Source: Welwitschia mirabilis (Eukaryota; Gnetophyta; Gnetopsida; Welwitschiales). Taken from it: a stretch of DNA of 64,000 nt. The translations under genes were made by a program, and so were the position numbers. Position 1 is the stretch's first letter; every line of letters starts with the position of its first letter. Shown in pieces: positions 1-11,600 of the stretch. Under the pieces are notes generated by a model. It did no database searches and was not told the DNA's origin. It saw nothing but the letters and a program-made list of their open reading frames with translations. The stretch lies in NCBI GenBank assembly GCA_051453625.1, contig JBOZIK010000001.1, positions 127,064,506 through 127,128,505 on the forward strand. Direction: 5' to 3'.

Positions 1-363
1 GTTATCAAAGGAAGAGGTTGGGAGATTTTTGAACTCAAGTCCTTAAGATGATATGATTCATTACTTTCAAGGACCAGAATGTGATTTGAAGAGGTACTTG
101 TTTGGATACTTTCTTCATTAATTATATCTCCCTCTTCTTTATGACTGATAATTTTTTACTTTTCATTTTGTTGAGGATCATTGTTTTTTTTAATTTGGTG
201 GATTCCTTAAAAAGATCATTAGAAATATTGTAGAAATGAAAGCTCTCATTATTTTATGGAAGATATTCTAATGTTTCTTAGCTTGATTCCTCTTTCTCTC
301 TAAATAACTCCATTAATTTTAAACATGATCCTCATTTGACTTGAGTTGATTATTTTCCATTTA

Positions 364-1287
364 TTACATTTCAATGATTATATCCATTAATTTCACAAGT
401 TGAATCTCATATATTGGTGAAATTCTTTCATCTTTATAAATTATGTAAAAGTTTGGGATATGACCTAAGATTTCAATGTCATCTTCTTTTTCATCTTCTT
501 CACTATTCTCATCATTTTGTTGCATGTTGTTGCTTTCATTAGAAGGGGAAATGTGATCATGATTTCTATCATATATTAAAGAATTTTTAGATTTCTCATG
601 AATGCATTCTTTATCTAATGAATGGTTTTCAAACACCTTAACATCATCATAGCCATCCTCATCTTTACTTCTAAAAGATATAGTTGAATTATCATTGTCT
701 CCCCTTTGCTCATCTCTTAATATTTTATTCTCAACTTAGAGGAAAGGATCATGATCATTCATTCCTAAGTTGTTTTCATTTTTCTCAAGGTAAGATGTAT
801 AAGGATAGGTTTCAGGATTTTGCATTTGAAGAGATAGAAGATTTTGTTGAATATTTTCAAGCAAATTTTCTAATTTTTTATTGGTATTTTCTATGTATTT
901 ATTGGTATCTTCTTGGTGCCTTACTATGTTCCTCAATTTTCCTATTAAATCATTTTCTACTTCATAGTAATTTATGAGAGATGGATGGGATGGATAAAAA
1001 TGATTAGATGAGGTTGAATCCCTAAGATTTTCTTCATTAGTTCTATATCGATTTTGAAAAGGAAAGGGGGAATAATAAGGTGGTTGAAAGGAGAAATGGA
1101 TCCTATCCCTACTCTCAACATTTTTTTGTAATGGCCTTCCTTTTTTTGCAAAAATCTCTCTAATTTTTTTCTTGTCATACTCCTCATATTCTAGAAGTTC
1201 TCCAACTATTTTATTACTATTATCCTCAAGTTTGTTTTTACACTTTCCAATAAGACTTTTTATACTGGTGATTATATTACTATTCAT
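364..1287 (-). pseudogene. Acidic coiled-coil ORF of element B (gag-like position, unknown function)
   Basis: One reading frame of about 307 codons starts at the ATG at 1285-1287 and is interrupted by a single in-frame stop at 736-738, reading on in the same frame to 364. This is far better preserved than the gag-pol remnants nearby. The N-terminus is basic and lysine-rich (about residues 10-60). Residues about 110-150 (QEDTNKYIENTNKKLENLL region) look like a coiled coil with repeated Asn/Lys/Leu. The C-terminal third is very acidic (runs of E and D near 480-520). No CCHC knuckle, protease or RT motif is visible. It is homologous to the element A ORF at 27155-27754. It occupies the gag position after the PBS, but I do not recognise it as a standard gag. 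Confidence 0.65.
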
Positions 1288-1351
1288 TTTTGAGAAGAAT
1301 GGGAGAAAGAGAATCTTTAGTTCAAGATGAAATTAGGTTCTTAAAAATTAA

Positions 1352-1775
1352 NNNNNNNNNNNNNNNNNNNNNNNNNNNNNNNNNNNNNNNNNNNNNNNNN
1401 NNNNNNNNNNNNNNNNNNNNNNNNNNNNNNNNNNNNNNNNNNNNNNNNNNNNNNNNNNNNNNNNNNNNNNNNNNNNNNNNNNNNNNNNNNNNNNNNNNNN
1501 NNNNNNNNNNNNNNNNNNNNNNNNNNNNNNNNNNNNNNNNNNNNNNNNNNNNNNNNNNNNNNNNNNNNNNNNNNNNNNNNNNNNNNNNNNNNNNNNNNNN
1601 NNNNNNNNNNNNNNNNNNNNNNNNNNNNNNNNNNNNNNNNNNNNNNNNNNNNNNNNNNNNNNNNNNNNNNNNNNNNNNNNNNNNNNNNNNNNNNNNNNNN
1701 NNNNNNNNNNNNNNNNNNNNNNNNNNNNNNNNNNNNNNNNNNNNNNNNNNNNNNNNNNNNNNNNNNNNNNNNNNN
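1352..1775. other. Assembly gap (424 N) with duplicated flanks
   Basis: The bases just left of the gap (about 1287-1332) and just right of it (1776-1820) carry the same stretch of about 45 bp, starting TTTTGAGAAGAATGGG. Element A has this segment once, immediately before its ORF start. The gap therefore lies directly upstream of the B ORF, and the duplicate is either unmerged contig overlap or a real tandem duplication. Confidence 0.9.
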
Positions 1776-2061
1776 TTTTGAGAAGAATGGGAGAAAGAGA
1801 ATCTTTAGTTCAAGATGAAAGTAGCTGCTTAAAGATGATTAAATTTTAAAAATAAAATGAGCTTGGAAAAATAATGTATGCACTAGAGTTTGTGTTCCTG
1901 TCCTTTTTACATACTTTCTTCTATCAGTAGCTCTTTTTTCTCTAATAAGTCTTTTTCTAGACCGACAATGTCATAATAACTATAAATAGAAAACAAATAA
2001 AAAACAAAGAAAATAAAAATAGAAAATTAAAACAGAAGGCAAAAAACATAGAAAAATAGGC

Positions 2062-2206
2062 TGTTATCCAACTGGTTATCTAGATGTCACAGAAGATGAT
2101 AGAGAGTTATTTTATTTTAGAAGAATTAGAAATTTGAAAATAAAACCAAAAATAAAAAGCACATTATGGTCTTGCCTGTTGTGTGAACAATAGAGGGGAT
2201 GATGAT
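2062..2206 (-). repeat. Dyad motif, two copies in the element B leader
   Basis: Copies lie at about 2062-2103 (contains TTATCTAGATGTCA and a GATGATAG half-site) and about 2168-2206 (GTTGTGTGAACAATAG, then GGGGATGATGA). They sit between PBS and ORF, the same place as in A, C, D and E. Confidence 0.6.
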
Positions 2207-2364
2207 AAATTTTTATAGAAAACTAAAACCAAAAAAACTAAAACTAAAATACTACACATAGGAAACATATAGCTCCTAATAAAATATAATGCCGCTATAG
2301 ACAAATAACAGAGGTCCGATATACTTATCCAAATGATGAAAACCCTTGAACTCCTCAATAGCCT

Positions 2365-2382
2365 TCTTTAGAAATGACACCA
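2365..2382 (-). other. Primer-binding site of element B (decayed tRNA-Asp type)
   Basis: Read on the minus strand, this 18-mer lies three bases inside the LTR end. It matches the 3' end of plant tRNA-Asp at 12 of 18 positions when compared with the better preserved PBS of element A at 26610-26627. Most mismatches are transitions. The position, not the score alone, makes the call. Confidence 0.7.
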
Positions 2383-2931
2383 AAATGTTGTGGTGTATAT
2401 TTGTATAAGACTTTACATTGAAAGATGTCATTTATAACCAAAATAGATATCTTATATAATACATCATACTAGTAGAGATGGGAGTAGACCCAAAATGTTA
2501 TATCTCATTAAAGTCTATGAGTATAAGACTTATGTTGCTTTGCAAAGAAAACTAGGAACCAAAAATAGATAATAATGCAAGAAATAAAAGTACAATGCAA
2601 AATGTAATATAAAATCTAAACTAACATGCAATGCAAAAATAATTCTAACTCTACTTGCTTTCAGCCTTAATAAAGGTGTCCCTTCATGATCTTATCATCC
2701 AAGAAATTTACACCAGATCAAGGGAAATTATAAACCATAAGTGTAATTAAAAAACCTAAGATAAAAACATGAAAAGAAAACCAAGTTTTATATTAAAAGA
2801 GTAACAACATCTGGGTTACCAAACAACCGGGTTTCAATGGAGGATACAAAACCCTCCACCAAGTGCACATCTTTCTACAACACACGTAGATGGCTTCACC
2901 CCCCTCCCCCCCTTTCCCCCTCCCTCCCCTG

Positions 2932-3031
2932 NNNNNNNNNNNNNNNNNNNNNNNNNNNNNNNNNNNNNNNNNNNNNNNNNNNNNNNNNNNNNNNNNNNNN
3001 NNNNNNNNNNNNNNNNNNNNNNNNNNNNNNN
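2932..3031. other. Assembly gap (100 N) inside the element B LTR
   Basis: An exactly 100-base N-run follows a C-rich pyrimidine tract (2899-2931). The uniform 100-N size suggests a placeholder rather than a measured distance. No duplicated flank is evident here. Confidence 0.9.
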
Positions 3032-3227
3032 TCTCCCCCACTTTGACCTCCTATCACGAGGATTTTTGGGGTAATGAAGATAAGAAGGAGAGTCAAAGAG
3101 GGGTTTATTTATAAAAATTCATGGCAGAAAAAGATAAATAGTAGATGCAAAAAAGATGCATTCCTTTACAACTCAAAAATGGATGAAAAGTTCAAGGATA
3201 GCTATTAGAGTCAATTACATATCAATT

Positions 3228-3358
3228 TCATCCATGCTATTATCCAGAAGACATGGGGGATGATAGCTTATTATAAAATATTCTCAAAATGATGACTTAG
3301 TAGTCCATGTCAGTAGTTGTCGTCCTGCCTATTGTGGAGATGACAAAGGGGATGATGA
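3228..3358 (-). repeat. Dyad motif, two copies in the element B LTR
   Basis: Copies lie at about 3228-3266 and 3318-3358. The second is clear: TGTCGTCC, then ATTGTGGAGATGACA, then GGGGATGATGA. The same two positions are occupied in the A, C and E LTRs. Confidence 0.7.
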
Positions 3359-3639
3359 TCTTTTTTTGTCAGTTTCTTAAAGAGAACTTTACAAGTTTTA
3401 TTAATAATCCTTATTCAAAGCTCTGTGCATTAGAAAGTTTCTTTAATACATCAAATTTGGATAAGAATCATACTTTTCCAAGATTTCTTATTGTATCTCC
3501 GAAATCCTCAGGATTGCTAAACCTATATAAAAGTCTTGTAAAACAACTCATAAAACTCCATCAAATAACCTTAAATTGGCAGTGCAACAAAAAGCTAATA
3601 ATTTTAAGAACCCTACACAAACTATCATAACTTCCTTAT

Positions 3640-4560
3640 TTACCCCTCCTCTTTAAGAAACTTGATACTAATAATAATTATTTTTTCTTTAAAACATTAA
3701 ATTATTTTTCATAAGAATCATTTTGGATAAGATATTTATCATTTTCTAGAAATTCATATAGAGGTTTCATAGTTTTTGAAAAATATTTAATGAATTTATG
3801 ATAATATCTAGCATGCCCTTAGAAATCTTTTAATGTCTTAAGATTTTTTGGAGTTGATAGTAACATAAAAACTAGAATAGTTTTAGGATTCATAGTTATT
3901 CATGTCCATGATAATTAAATGTCCTAGAATAACTTCACTTTTAACCTTAAAATGATGTCTCTTAAAGCTTAGTTTTAAGTTTTTCTTAATGTAATGTAAT
4001 AATACCTTATGAGGTTTATTAAGCATTTATTCAAAAGAATCACCATATAATAAAAAATTATTCATAAATATTTCTACAAGCTATTTAAACAAGTCATAAG
4101 AGATTAACATCATAACCTATCAAAATATGACAGGTGTATTACATAATCCAAATTGAATACATTAATGAGTAAAGCTTATAGAAGATGAGGTAATCATGAT
4201 TTTGTGTTTAAACCTAAAGGCTATGACTATTTAATTACAACCAATAACTTCATCCAAAAAATAGGCATATGTATTCATTAATTTTTATTTTTCTTATAAT
4301 CAATAAATTCATCCAAAAACTAGGTTAGATATTATTAATATATGGTATGAAAAGTGATTTTTATTTATGTGTTTATTAAGTCCTCTAAATTCAATATAGA
4401 TTCATAATTTACTAGTTTTCTTAGAAACTACCATAAACAAGCTTATCCATTTACTATCATATATTGGATATGCTTTTTTTCCATTATTTCAAGAATTTAT
4501 CTTTAAGTACCTTTCATAATGTAGGACTCAAACATTGAGAGAACTACCTAATAGGTTTTA
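3640..4560 (-). pseudogene. Reverse transcriptase remnant of element H
   Basis: Minus-strand translation across several frames gives recognisable gypsy RT blocks. These include SKW followed by a VSKK-like segment and a RGLNKH block (about 4490-4360), an FGLCNTP block (about 4165-4140), the catalytic box at 4065-4057, then YGDSF, and a VILGHLI block (about 3930). The catalytic pair reads Asn-Asn instead of Asp-Asp, as expected from GAT to AAT changes. The connection domain towards RNase H is still faintly visible near 3840-3800. It cannot encode active enzyme. Confidence 0.75.
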
Positions 4561-4999
4561 CTTTTTTCTTTAAGTAGAATTTATATGTTACTAAAGTTGA
4601 TGAAAGTTCTTTTTGTAAATCTTGTGAAACTATGAAAATTATCCCATATTCTCTATTATCATTTGAATTAGGTTAGCCTAATCTTGGGTTTTATACTATA
4701 GATAATGATTAAAGGATTATTTAGTCATTATTAAAAAAGATGTCTTTCAGGTTCAGTGGTAAGTATTTAAGTTTTAATAGTTCTTGATCTTTTGTTTATA
4801 AAGAGATATCATAAATATCTGATGCTATAAAGAGTAACATACTTTATATGGTTGTAATTTTATCTCATTATGTGTTAATAATTAGTAAATATTCTTTTTT
4901 ATTTTTAGAATTAATTAAAGAGAGTCTTTTGTGAAAAATGACCTAGTTAAGGTATTGACAAATTTTAATTCTTCTTTACCTTAGACTTCTTCTATATGA

Positions 5000-5335
5000 T
5001 CTATTAGGTTGAAAATTTTCATGTTTATTTAAAATAAGTGAATGTAAGTTGAATTAAACCTATTTTACAATGTAACATCTACATTAGCTAATAAAGACTT
5101 TTGTAAAATAATTAGAAAGGATTTTGTATTAATTTCAAAAATCACAAAATCTATAAGATGTACTTCTTAATCAACTTGTACTAGTACATTTTTAATAATG
5201 TCTATAGGTGTTGTTATAGAAATATTTAGTAATGATAAAGTTATATAAATGTTAGAAAATCCTATTAATTATAAGGTCTCACAAATATAAAAACACATGA
5301 TATTAATTCTAGCATCTAAATCAAGTAATGAATGA
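5000..5335 (-). pseudogene. Retropepsin remnant of element H
   Basis: The minus strand gives LLDLDARINIM (about 5328-5296), matching the gypsy LLDLGASxNxM active-site segment. The catalytic Asp is kept and the following Gly is changed to Asp. Downstream are NVLVQVD and IDFVIFEIN, the usual strand segments of this protease, and LLANVDV in place of the FLATA motif. It is broken by stops and is out of frame with RT. Confidence 0.65.
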
Positions 5336-6228
5336 AGAACATTTTTCTCATTTATGATCATTAGAATGCCAGATAATTCTAGATCCTTATGTTTATGTGG
5401 TATATTTTTCTATAACATTTGCATGATGTTTTCAATTAAGTCGAGTTATTAAAAGATGATTTCCCATTCTTATCCATATCTTTAAACATAAGTCCTTAAT
5501 ATATTTAGACCATATGAATGTCTCCTTAAGGACTCAAATTAGAGAAATTTCTACCTCTTCAAATATCCTATTTATTTTCAATCCTTACTAAGATCTTTAT
5601 TTAATATCCTAGAAAATAGTGGTGTAGTTGTAGGTGTAGTTAACATAATAAGGACTAAAAAAGTAATAAGAGTCTTTAAATGTGGTTTGAGTAACTTTTA
5701 TTTGTTATTTTATTGAGTTATTTCTTTTAAGTGATTCTTCTTAACTGCTTTCATTTTCTCAAATTGTTTAATTATTTTTCTAAAGCATGTAATGTTTTAT
5801 ATTTTTTCTGAGATTTTTCTACTTTTCATCATCATTGATGATGCATATTCAAAAGGTTTATTAGTATGAAGATAGACTTGATTTTTATTTTTAAATAAAA
5901 TATACTAATATTCTTTTCACATTTCTAATTTTTCCATTCATTAAGTCCATCTGTTATTTTACATATTAGGTTACCATTAATTACTTGTAGAATTTTATAA
6001 GCTAAATTTACAATTATTACCTTGATAAGATCTTACTTAATATATATGTCTATAAGAGTTATATTTTAAAAATTCTTTCTGCTAATAATTTTGGGATTTC
6101 TACCATTATAAGCTTAAGTTATTGGGTTATCTCAACTATGAGAGTATAAATTCAAATATGATGGAAGTATTACCTAGAAAAACTACCATCATTTCTTTCA
6201 TTATGTCATTTACATATTACCATGCTTT

Positions 6229-6270
6229 ACAAGATTATGTTTGATATCTATTTTGCTCACAAAGAACACA
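6229..6270 (-). pseudogene. Gag CCHC zinc knuckle of element H, His lost
   Basis: The 14 codons read CVLCEQNRYQT-stop-SC. Spacing is exactly C-x2-C-x4-x-x4-C, with Tyr where His is expected and one stop inside. This places the gag C-terminus upstream of the protease. The flanking sequence 6300-7000 is gag-like only by position. Confidence 0.6.
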
Positions 6271-7018
6271 TAATTCAAGATTTTCAATGATTGTTGGTTA
6301 TAAACTTATTTCTTCTCATTGAACTTGAGGTATAATACTCTATGTTTATTATTGAGGAATTAGTTGTGGTGGCATTACTAACTATGTTGTTGTGGTAGGA
6401 GATCGTGCATGTGGTACAAAGAGTACTTGATATTTTTGAATAGACATAACATTAATTAGTCTTTACATTATTGTCTTCATCTTTTTAAGCACTGTTACTT
6501 GTTCTTAAGATACTTTGATATTTTATTACCTAATCTTATTATCCATATTTTACTCCACTTAACTAATTATTTTATAATATTAAATTCTTTTTTCTATAAA
6601 ACCAACATGTTTCCTTATATATTTGTGTAATATATTCATGAAGATTTATTATAATTAATGGGATGAAAACCTATGATGAGGTTCTATTAAAAAAATCTAC
6701 AAAAATGCTCATATGCATCCTCATAATCTTATTCTTACTTTCTTTAAAATCTCTGTAGTTGTTTACATAGACTATATATTTTGTCATTAGAAATAAAATT
6801 TTCTCCTAAAGGCATTCTTATATTTCTCTTAAGATTGAATTACACTTTGTAAAATTTCAAATAGAAGTTCTTGATATCTTTTAATGTAGTTATAAATGTG
6901 ATCATGTATATATTATCTATAATTAATAGTGCTATGATTCCTAACATGTTTTTAAACTTTACTAAAAGTATCATGAGATTATTAATCTTTGTTTAATAGA
7001 AAAAGAATAATGATTATA

Positions 7019-8416
7019 TGTTGGAAAGTCTAGTTTTAATGATTTCACTTATCAAATATTATGTATCATTATGTACATAGGTCATTATAAGAACATCAAA
7101 CCTTGATAGGTACTAGGCCATAATGTACCTTTAAAGATAACATCTCAAAAAAAAGATTAGATGCTACACTTTAAAATAAACAGTTTGAAGACATTTGGAA
7201 AATTTAAGACATCTCAAGTGAAAACATATAAAAATTTAAAGACATCTTGAATGTACTAGGCTTTAGTCACAAGTTAAAAAATGTCTACCATATTTAACAT
7301 GACTGAACTGAAAGTTGAACATGATATAAATAAAGATGTATACATGTTTGAAGACATCTATATTGAGTTGAAATAGGTAATAAATTTAATTTTATTTTTG
7401 ACTAATATATATAATTTTAGGTGAGCTATCAACTTGCACACCAAAAATTCATGATCATAGATGCTCAAGGATACTACAACAAAAAATTCATCAAAATCTA
7501 GATTAGTTAATGTAATATGTCTATAAAAGTAAAGGCATCTGAAGATTATATATCTATAAAAATGAAGATGTATGGAGTGAAGAAGTCTACAAAATTCAAG
7601 ATGTTTTGAATTGAAGTTCACATTAATTAAAATTAAAGTTACATGCTTAAAGCATAGATATTAGCTATCCATTACATAGTAGTTATGGCTAAATCTTCCT
7701 TAACATTATAAAGCCTTGACATTAAGAATTGAAAAATAACCTTTTTTTTTTTGGCACTCCATTAATCCATTAGAAAGATAGAATCAGATCCTAAGAACTC
7801 CTACATGAGTAAAAGGCTCTCTTCATGAAGAATCAAGGAATCATTGCAAAGGAGATATCACTACTATCATCATTCGCTTTTTGGATCCTCATTGCTACAT
7901 TATTCATTTATACTCTTACCTACAAAAAGGATTTTAAATCTTCATCAAAGTAAATATTCAAGCTTCTTATTGTATTGCATTTTGATTATTCATTGTGGAC
8001 TATATTATTACTAAATATTGTTGTAGAGTCTATTTCTTGAATATCAAATAGTTTGTAAGGCAACCCTTTTAGGGGGATGCAATTGTTATTATGCTTGAGA
8101 GAACTTCTTTATGGTAAAGGTTATTGGTGAGCTAGAAAACCATTATTTCCTTGAGGGTAAGAGCATGCTACATTTCAAGAAGACTCTAATTTGTTATAAG
8201 TTTGGTGGTACACTAGAAAACCCCTATTTTCTTGTAGGTTGAGAATATCTAAAGGTGTGACTAAAAGATACTCTCTTTATATGAACATATCTAGGTTGGG
8301 AAACCATGTTATTTTGACAAGGTTTTTCATTATTCATTTTTTATTATATTATTTAGTTTAAATTTTTTATTTGTTAGAACTCATTCACCCCTTCCCTTTG
8401 GATTTAAATTAATCTT
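7019..8416 (+). repeat. 5' LTR of copia element G
   Basis: It begins TGTTGGAAAGTCTAG at 7019 and aligns by eye over most of its length with 12995-14385 (for example 7030-7160 against 13005-13130, and 7740-8330 against 13730-14340). The 3' boundary is set just upstream of the PBS and is uncertain by about 10-30 bases, because the 3' LTR copy diverges there. The internal open frame on the opposite strand (7358-7621) is taken as chance. Confidence 0.8.
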
Positions 8417-8420
8417 GAAG

Positions 8421-8432
8421 TGGTATTAGAGT
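8421..8432 (+). other. Primer-binding site of element G (initiator tRNA-Met)
   Basis: The sequence TGGTATTAGAGT differs from the standard TGGTATCAGAGC only by two C-to-T changes. It lies right after the 5' LTR, as expected for Ty1/copia. Confidence 0.9.
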
Positions 8433-8446
8433 GGTGCTCATAAAAA

Positions 8447-9300
8447 TGAGTAACTTCATTAAGTAAACTATGGAAGGGGTGTCATCTATTAAACCTCCAC
8501 TCTTTAAATAAACAAACTATGCTTATAGGAAGATGAGGATATAGATGTTCGTGCAATCTTTTGAGTTTCAGGGTTGGAGAAATAAAAAAGAAAGATTTAG
8601 AAAAAACTACAATAGAGAAAAAGATGTCTAATGAAGAAACTTATTCTGCTCTCATGGCCATTGCACATTCCCAAGGAGAAAATGAAGAGATAGGAGAAGA
8701 AGATGAAATAAATAGTGAAGATAACATAGGTTTGAATATTTAAGAAAGGTATGATCTAATTTATGAAGAGTACATTAAACTAGAAAATATATGTGTTAAA
8801 ATGAAAAGGTTACTTAATGCTCATGAATAAGCTTATGAATAAGAGAAGAATATTAGCAATAGATTATCTTCAGAAAACTTAGCTCTTAAACTAGAGGCTA
8901 GCAAACTAACATGTAAAATAAAGTGTATTAGGTAAGAATTATCAAATTTAAATAAGATAAATAAGAAACTCACCTAAGAAAAGAAGACCTTAAATGTTAT
9001 TATTAGACAATGTAGATGGTCAAAGGAAAATAGTGGATTGGAACATAATGAAGCTACAATAAGAACTTAAACATTTTCTCTTAACAAATGGAACTACAAG
9101 CCAAGGTATAAACACTTTATGTATACAAACAATATTATTTGTTATTATTATCATAATAGTGATCATTATTAGTACAGATGTCCAATGAAATGTAAAAGCA
9201 GGTATTATACTAACTATGCTAAAAGGCCAAGTAAAATGGTACAATGTTTTATGCAAGACAAATCAAGAAAAGTATGGATACAAAAATTAAAAATAGCACT
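8447..9300 (+). pseudogene. Gag remnant of element G
   Basis: Coding starts near ATG 8447. A lysine/glutamate-rich open stretch at 8561-8743 (EETYSALMAIAHSQGE region) matches the middle of SIRE-type gag ahead of its coiled-coil part. The C-terminus carries a CCHC zinc knuckle at 9140-9181: Cys, Tyr in place of the second Cys, His and Cys at exact spacing, with one stop inside. The frame is broken repeatedly. Confidence 0.75.
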
Positions 9301-9339
9301 TTTAGCTCAAATAGCACTTAGAGTAGTAAAGAATCATGT

Positions 9340-9690
9340 ATGATATGTTGAAAATGGATTCTTAAGACACATGAGTAGAGATAAATCTAGCTTCACCATC
9401 TTGGTAGAATAAGACAGGAGAGTTGTAACCTTTAGAGATAACACAGAAGCACCAATCAAAGGTGTTAACACCATTGAAGGTGGTAATTTACCTGAGGTAA
9501 AATATTTATTTTTTCATAAGGTTTGCAATATAATCTCTTAAGTGTAATGCAAATCTATGATGTAAGGTTTTCTATTACCTTTACAAAAAATGATTGTGTT
9601 ATAAGAGAATGAGACACTACTAAAGTCTTATTTATTGAAGTAAGAAAATAAAATGTTTACATTACCACCTTGTAAGATATATTTAACAAT
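9340..9690 (+). pseudogene. Copia protease remnant of element G
   Basis: Translation gives YVENGFLRHMSRDKSSF, which corresponds to the copia active-site segment (Asp-Ser-Gly then RHM). The catalytic triad is changed to Glu-Asn-Gly. VVTFRDN and PIKGVNTI follow, as in SIRE polyproteins. It is inactive. Confidence 0.7.
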
Positions 9691-9719
9691 GGAATCAAGT
9701 GTTTTCTTAAAGAAGCAAA

Positions 9720-10610
9720 TGTATTAGAGCTATGGCATAGGAAGATTAGTCACATGAACAAAGATCTTCTCAAAACTTTATGCACAAAAGAATTGATAAG
9801 AGGGTTTCCCAAGTTTAAAGGCATTCATAATCAGATCTATGAAGTTGTTAGAAAGGAAAACTAAAAAAGGTAAAATTTGGTAAGATAAATATTATTTATA
9901 CTAAACATTTATTAGATATTTTACATTTAGATATTGTTGATCCTTTATCTATAAAAAGTTTAGGTAAGAAAAGATATTATTTAATAATTATAGGTGATAT
10001 TTCACAGTTTTACATGGGTAGCCTTCCTTACACATAAGGATGAGCCTTTTAATAAATTTTCTAAGTTTTGCATTAGATTACAAAATCAACAAGCATACAA
10101 AATTAAAATGATAATAAGTAATAATAGCACCGAGTTTAAAAATGCAAAGTTTAGAGAATTTTATTAATAGTTTAGAACAAGGTTCTAAATAACATGATAA
10201 GGACAACAATGCATGAAAAAAAGGTATCACATCATTTTTGGGTATAAGTAATAAATATAGCCTATTATATTTCTAATAAAGTTCTAATAAGATGATTTAC
10301 TTTTAAAACTTCTTATAAGTTATAGTCAGGTAGAAATTCTTCTATTTAGTACTTTGATATTTTTGGTTTAAAATGATTTATTCTAAATGAAAGTGACAAT
10401 TTGAGAAAATTTGATTCAAAAGTTAATGAGGGAAACTTTCTAGGGTATTCTATGCTTAGTAAAACTTACAAAGTTTACAATATTAGAACTTGTGTAGTTG
10501 AGGAAATCATAAATGTTAAAATAAATGATATCAAGCTAACTTCAATGAATGTAAAAGAGGATTATGTTCCTATGCAAGTTGTTCAACCCTCTAAACAATA
10601 TCAAGTTTAA
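9720..10610 (+). pseudogene. Integrase remnant of element G
   Basis: The pre-integrase segment reads LWHRKISHMNKDLL (about 9730-9775), keeping the His-x3-His part of the zinc finger. The catalytic core follows at about 9920-10170. GKKRYY and STEFKNAKF are recognisable, and the second catalytic Asp region reads SNNSTEF, with Asp replaced by Asn. The C-terminal KFDSKVNEGNFLGYS block with the EEIINVKIND extension is an open stretch at 10401-10610 and ends the IN module before RT. Confidence 0.8.
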
Positions 10611-10744
10611 TCTAATAGTGAGGATGAAAATAAGAATTAAATAAGAAAAATACATCAACCATGATAAGACTAAATAAGAATTACTCCATAAGAAATATTA
10701 TAGGAAGTCCATATGGAGGTATTTAAACTAGGATTCATACTAGA

Positions 10745-11600
10745 GAATTTTGTGATCATGTATCTTATATCTCCCAAGTTGAACCTAAAATCTTCAAAGA
10801 AGTGGAAAATGATGAACACTAGATGGTAGCTATGAAAGAAGAGCTTAATCAGTATAAAAGATGCAATGTTTAAAAACTTGCTTCAAGATCCTCTAATAGA
10901 TCCATTATTGGTACTAAGTGGATCTTTAAAAACAAAATAGATGAACATGGAAATTTTATTTGAAACAAAGCAAGATTAGTGGAAAAAGGTTATAATCAAT
11001 AAGAAGGAATTGACTTTAAAGAAACCTTTGATCTTGTGACTCTTATGAATAAAAAAGAATGCTTCTAGATTTTGCTTGTATGAAAGATTTTAAACTTTAT
11101 CAAATGGATGTCAAAAATGCTTTTCTTAATGGAAATATTTAAGAAGAAGTATATGTTAAACAACCCAATTAGTTCATTGACTCGTAAAATTTAATCATAT
11201 ATACAAACTTAAAAGGGCACTTTATGATCTTAAAAAAGCTCTAAGAGCTTGGTGTAAAAAAATCTTAGGTTACTTGATTAAAATCAGCTTTAAAAGAAGT
11301 ACATCAAATGTAACATTATTCATTAGAAAAGATGGTAAAGATTTTATTATTGTTCAAATTTATGTATGTGATATTAGTTTAGGTTCTACTAATGAATCTT
11401 TTTATAATAAATTTGCAAAGATTATGTAGAATGAATTTGAAATGAGTACTATGGAAGTAATGAAAAACTTTTTTGGACTTTAAGTTATGCAACATAAGTT
11501 AGATACATGTATTTCACAAGCTAAATATATTAAAAATTTGCTAGTTAAATATGATTTATAGGATTGTAAAGCAAAAGACAATATCATGAATCAAAACATC
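10745..11600 (+). pseudogene. Copia reverse transcriptase remnant of element G
   Basis: Blocks in order are MKEELNQYKRCNV, SNRSIIGTKWIFKNK, KARLVEKGYNQ, GIDFKETFD, MDVKNAFLNGNI, EEVYVKQPN, a LYDLKKALRAW-like block and YVCDISLGSTNES. FEMSTMEVMKNFFGL ends the domain. The YVDD box reads YVCD, so the first catalytic Asp of the pair is lost. Several stops and frame changes are present. The tight match to SIRE-type elements makes the assignment secure. Confidence 0.85.

Larger units (their letters stand above)
1..3586 (-). mobile_element. Element B: 5' part of a Ty3/gypsy-family LTR retrotransposon
   Basis: Reading leftward from 3586, this contains an LTR (3586-2386), a decayed tRNA-Asp-type PBS (2382-2365), a leader and one long acidic ORF (1287-364). 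The whole stretch is the reverse-complement counterpart of plus-strand element A: the leader matches 26980-27160, the ORF matches 27155-27754, and bases 1-18 match the reverse complement of A at about 28700-28717. The element continues left of the window, so its 3' LTR is not visible. No RT or integrase motif is seen in the sequenced part. It sits against gypsy remnant H at 3587. Family membership is well supported; non-autonomous status is inferred. Confidence 0.85.
2386..3586 (-). repeat. 5' LTR of element B
   Basis: The LTR runs from TG at 3586 (minus strand) to CA at 2386. Both ends and most of the body align by eye with the element A LTRs (25556-26603 and 31708-32769), including the region around 2400-2520 that matches the A LTR 3' end. 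It holds two copies of the dispersed dyad motif and a C-rich pyrimidine tract at about 2899-2930. A 100-N gap (2932-3031) interrupts it, so the true length is uncertain at about 1.1 kb. Small open frames inside it are chance. Confidence 0.85.
3587..7018 (-). mobile_element. Element H: Ty3/gypsy gag-PR-RT remnant
   Basis: Read on the minus strand from 7018 down to 3587, this gives gag with a zinc knuckle (6270-6229), a protease region (about 5330-5000) and RT (about 4560-3640), in the normal gypsy order. Every frame is heavily interrupted. The RNase H and integrase expected further left are missing where element B begins. Upstream gag and LTR are cut off by copia element G at 7019. H is more decayed than C or D and is probably the oldest layer here. 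Confidence 0.75.

Noticed and set aside
2164-2358. 64-codon minus-strand frame with hydrophobic segments
   Set aside because: It lies in the leader of element B between PBS and ORF and overlaps a dyad motif. The element A leader does not preserve it.
3307-3630. Open frame of 107 codons on the plus strand
   Set aside because: It lies almost wholly inside the minus-strand LTR of element B and crosses the LTR boundary at 3586. Aligned LTRs do not preserve it.
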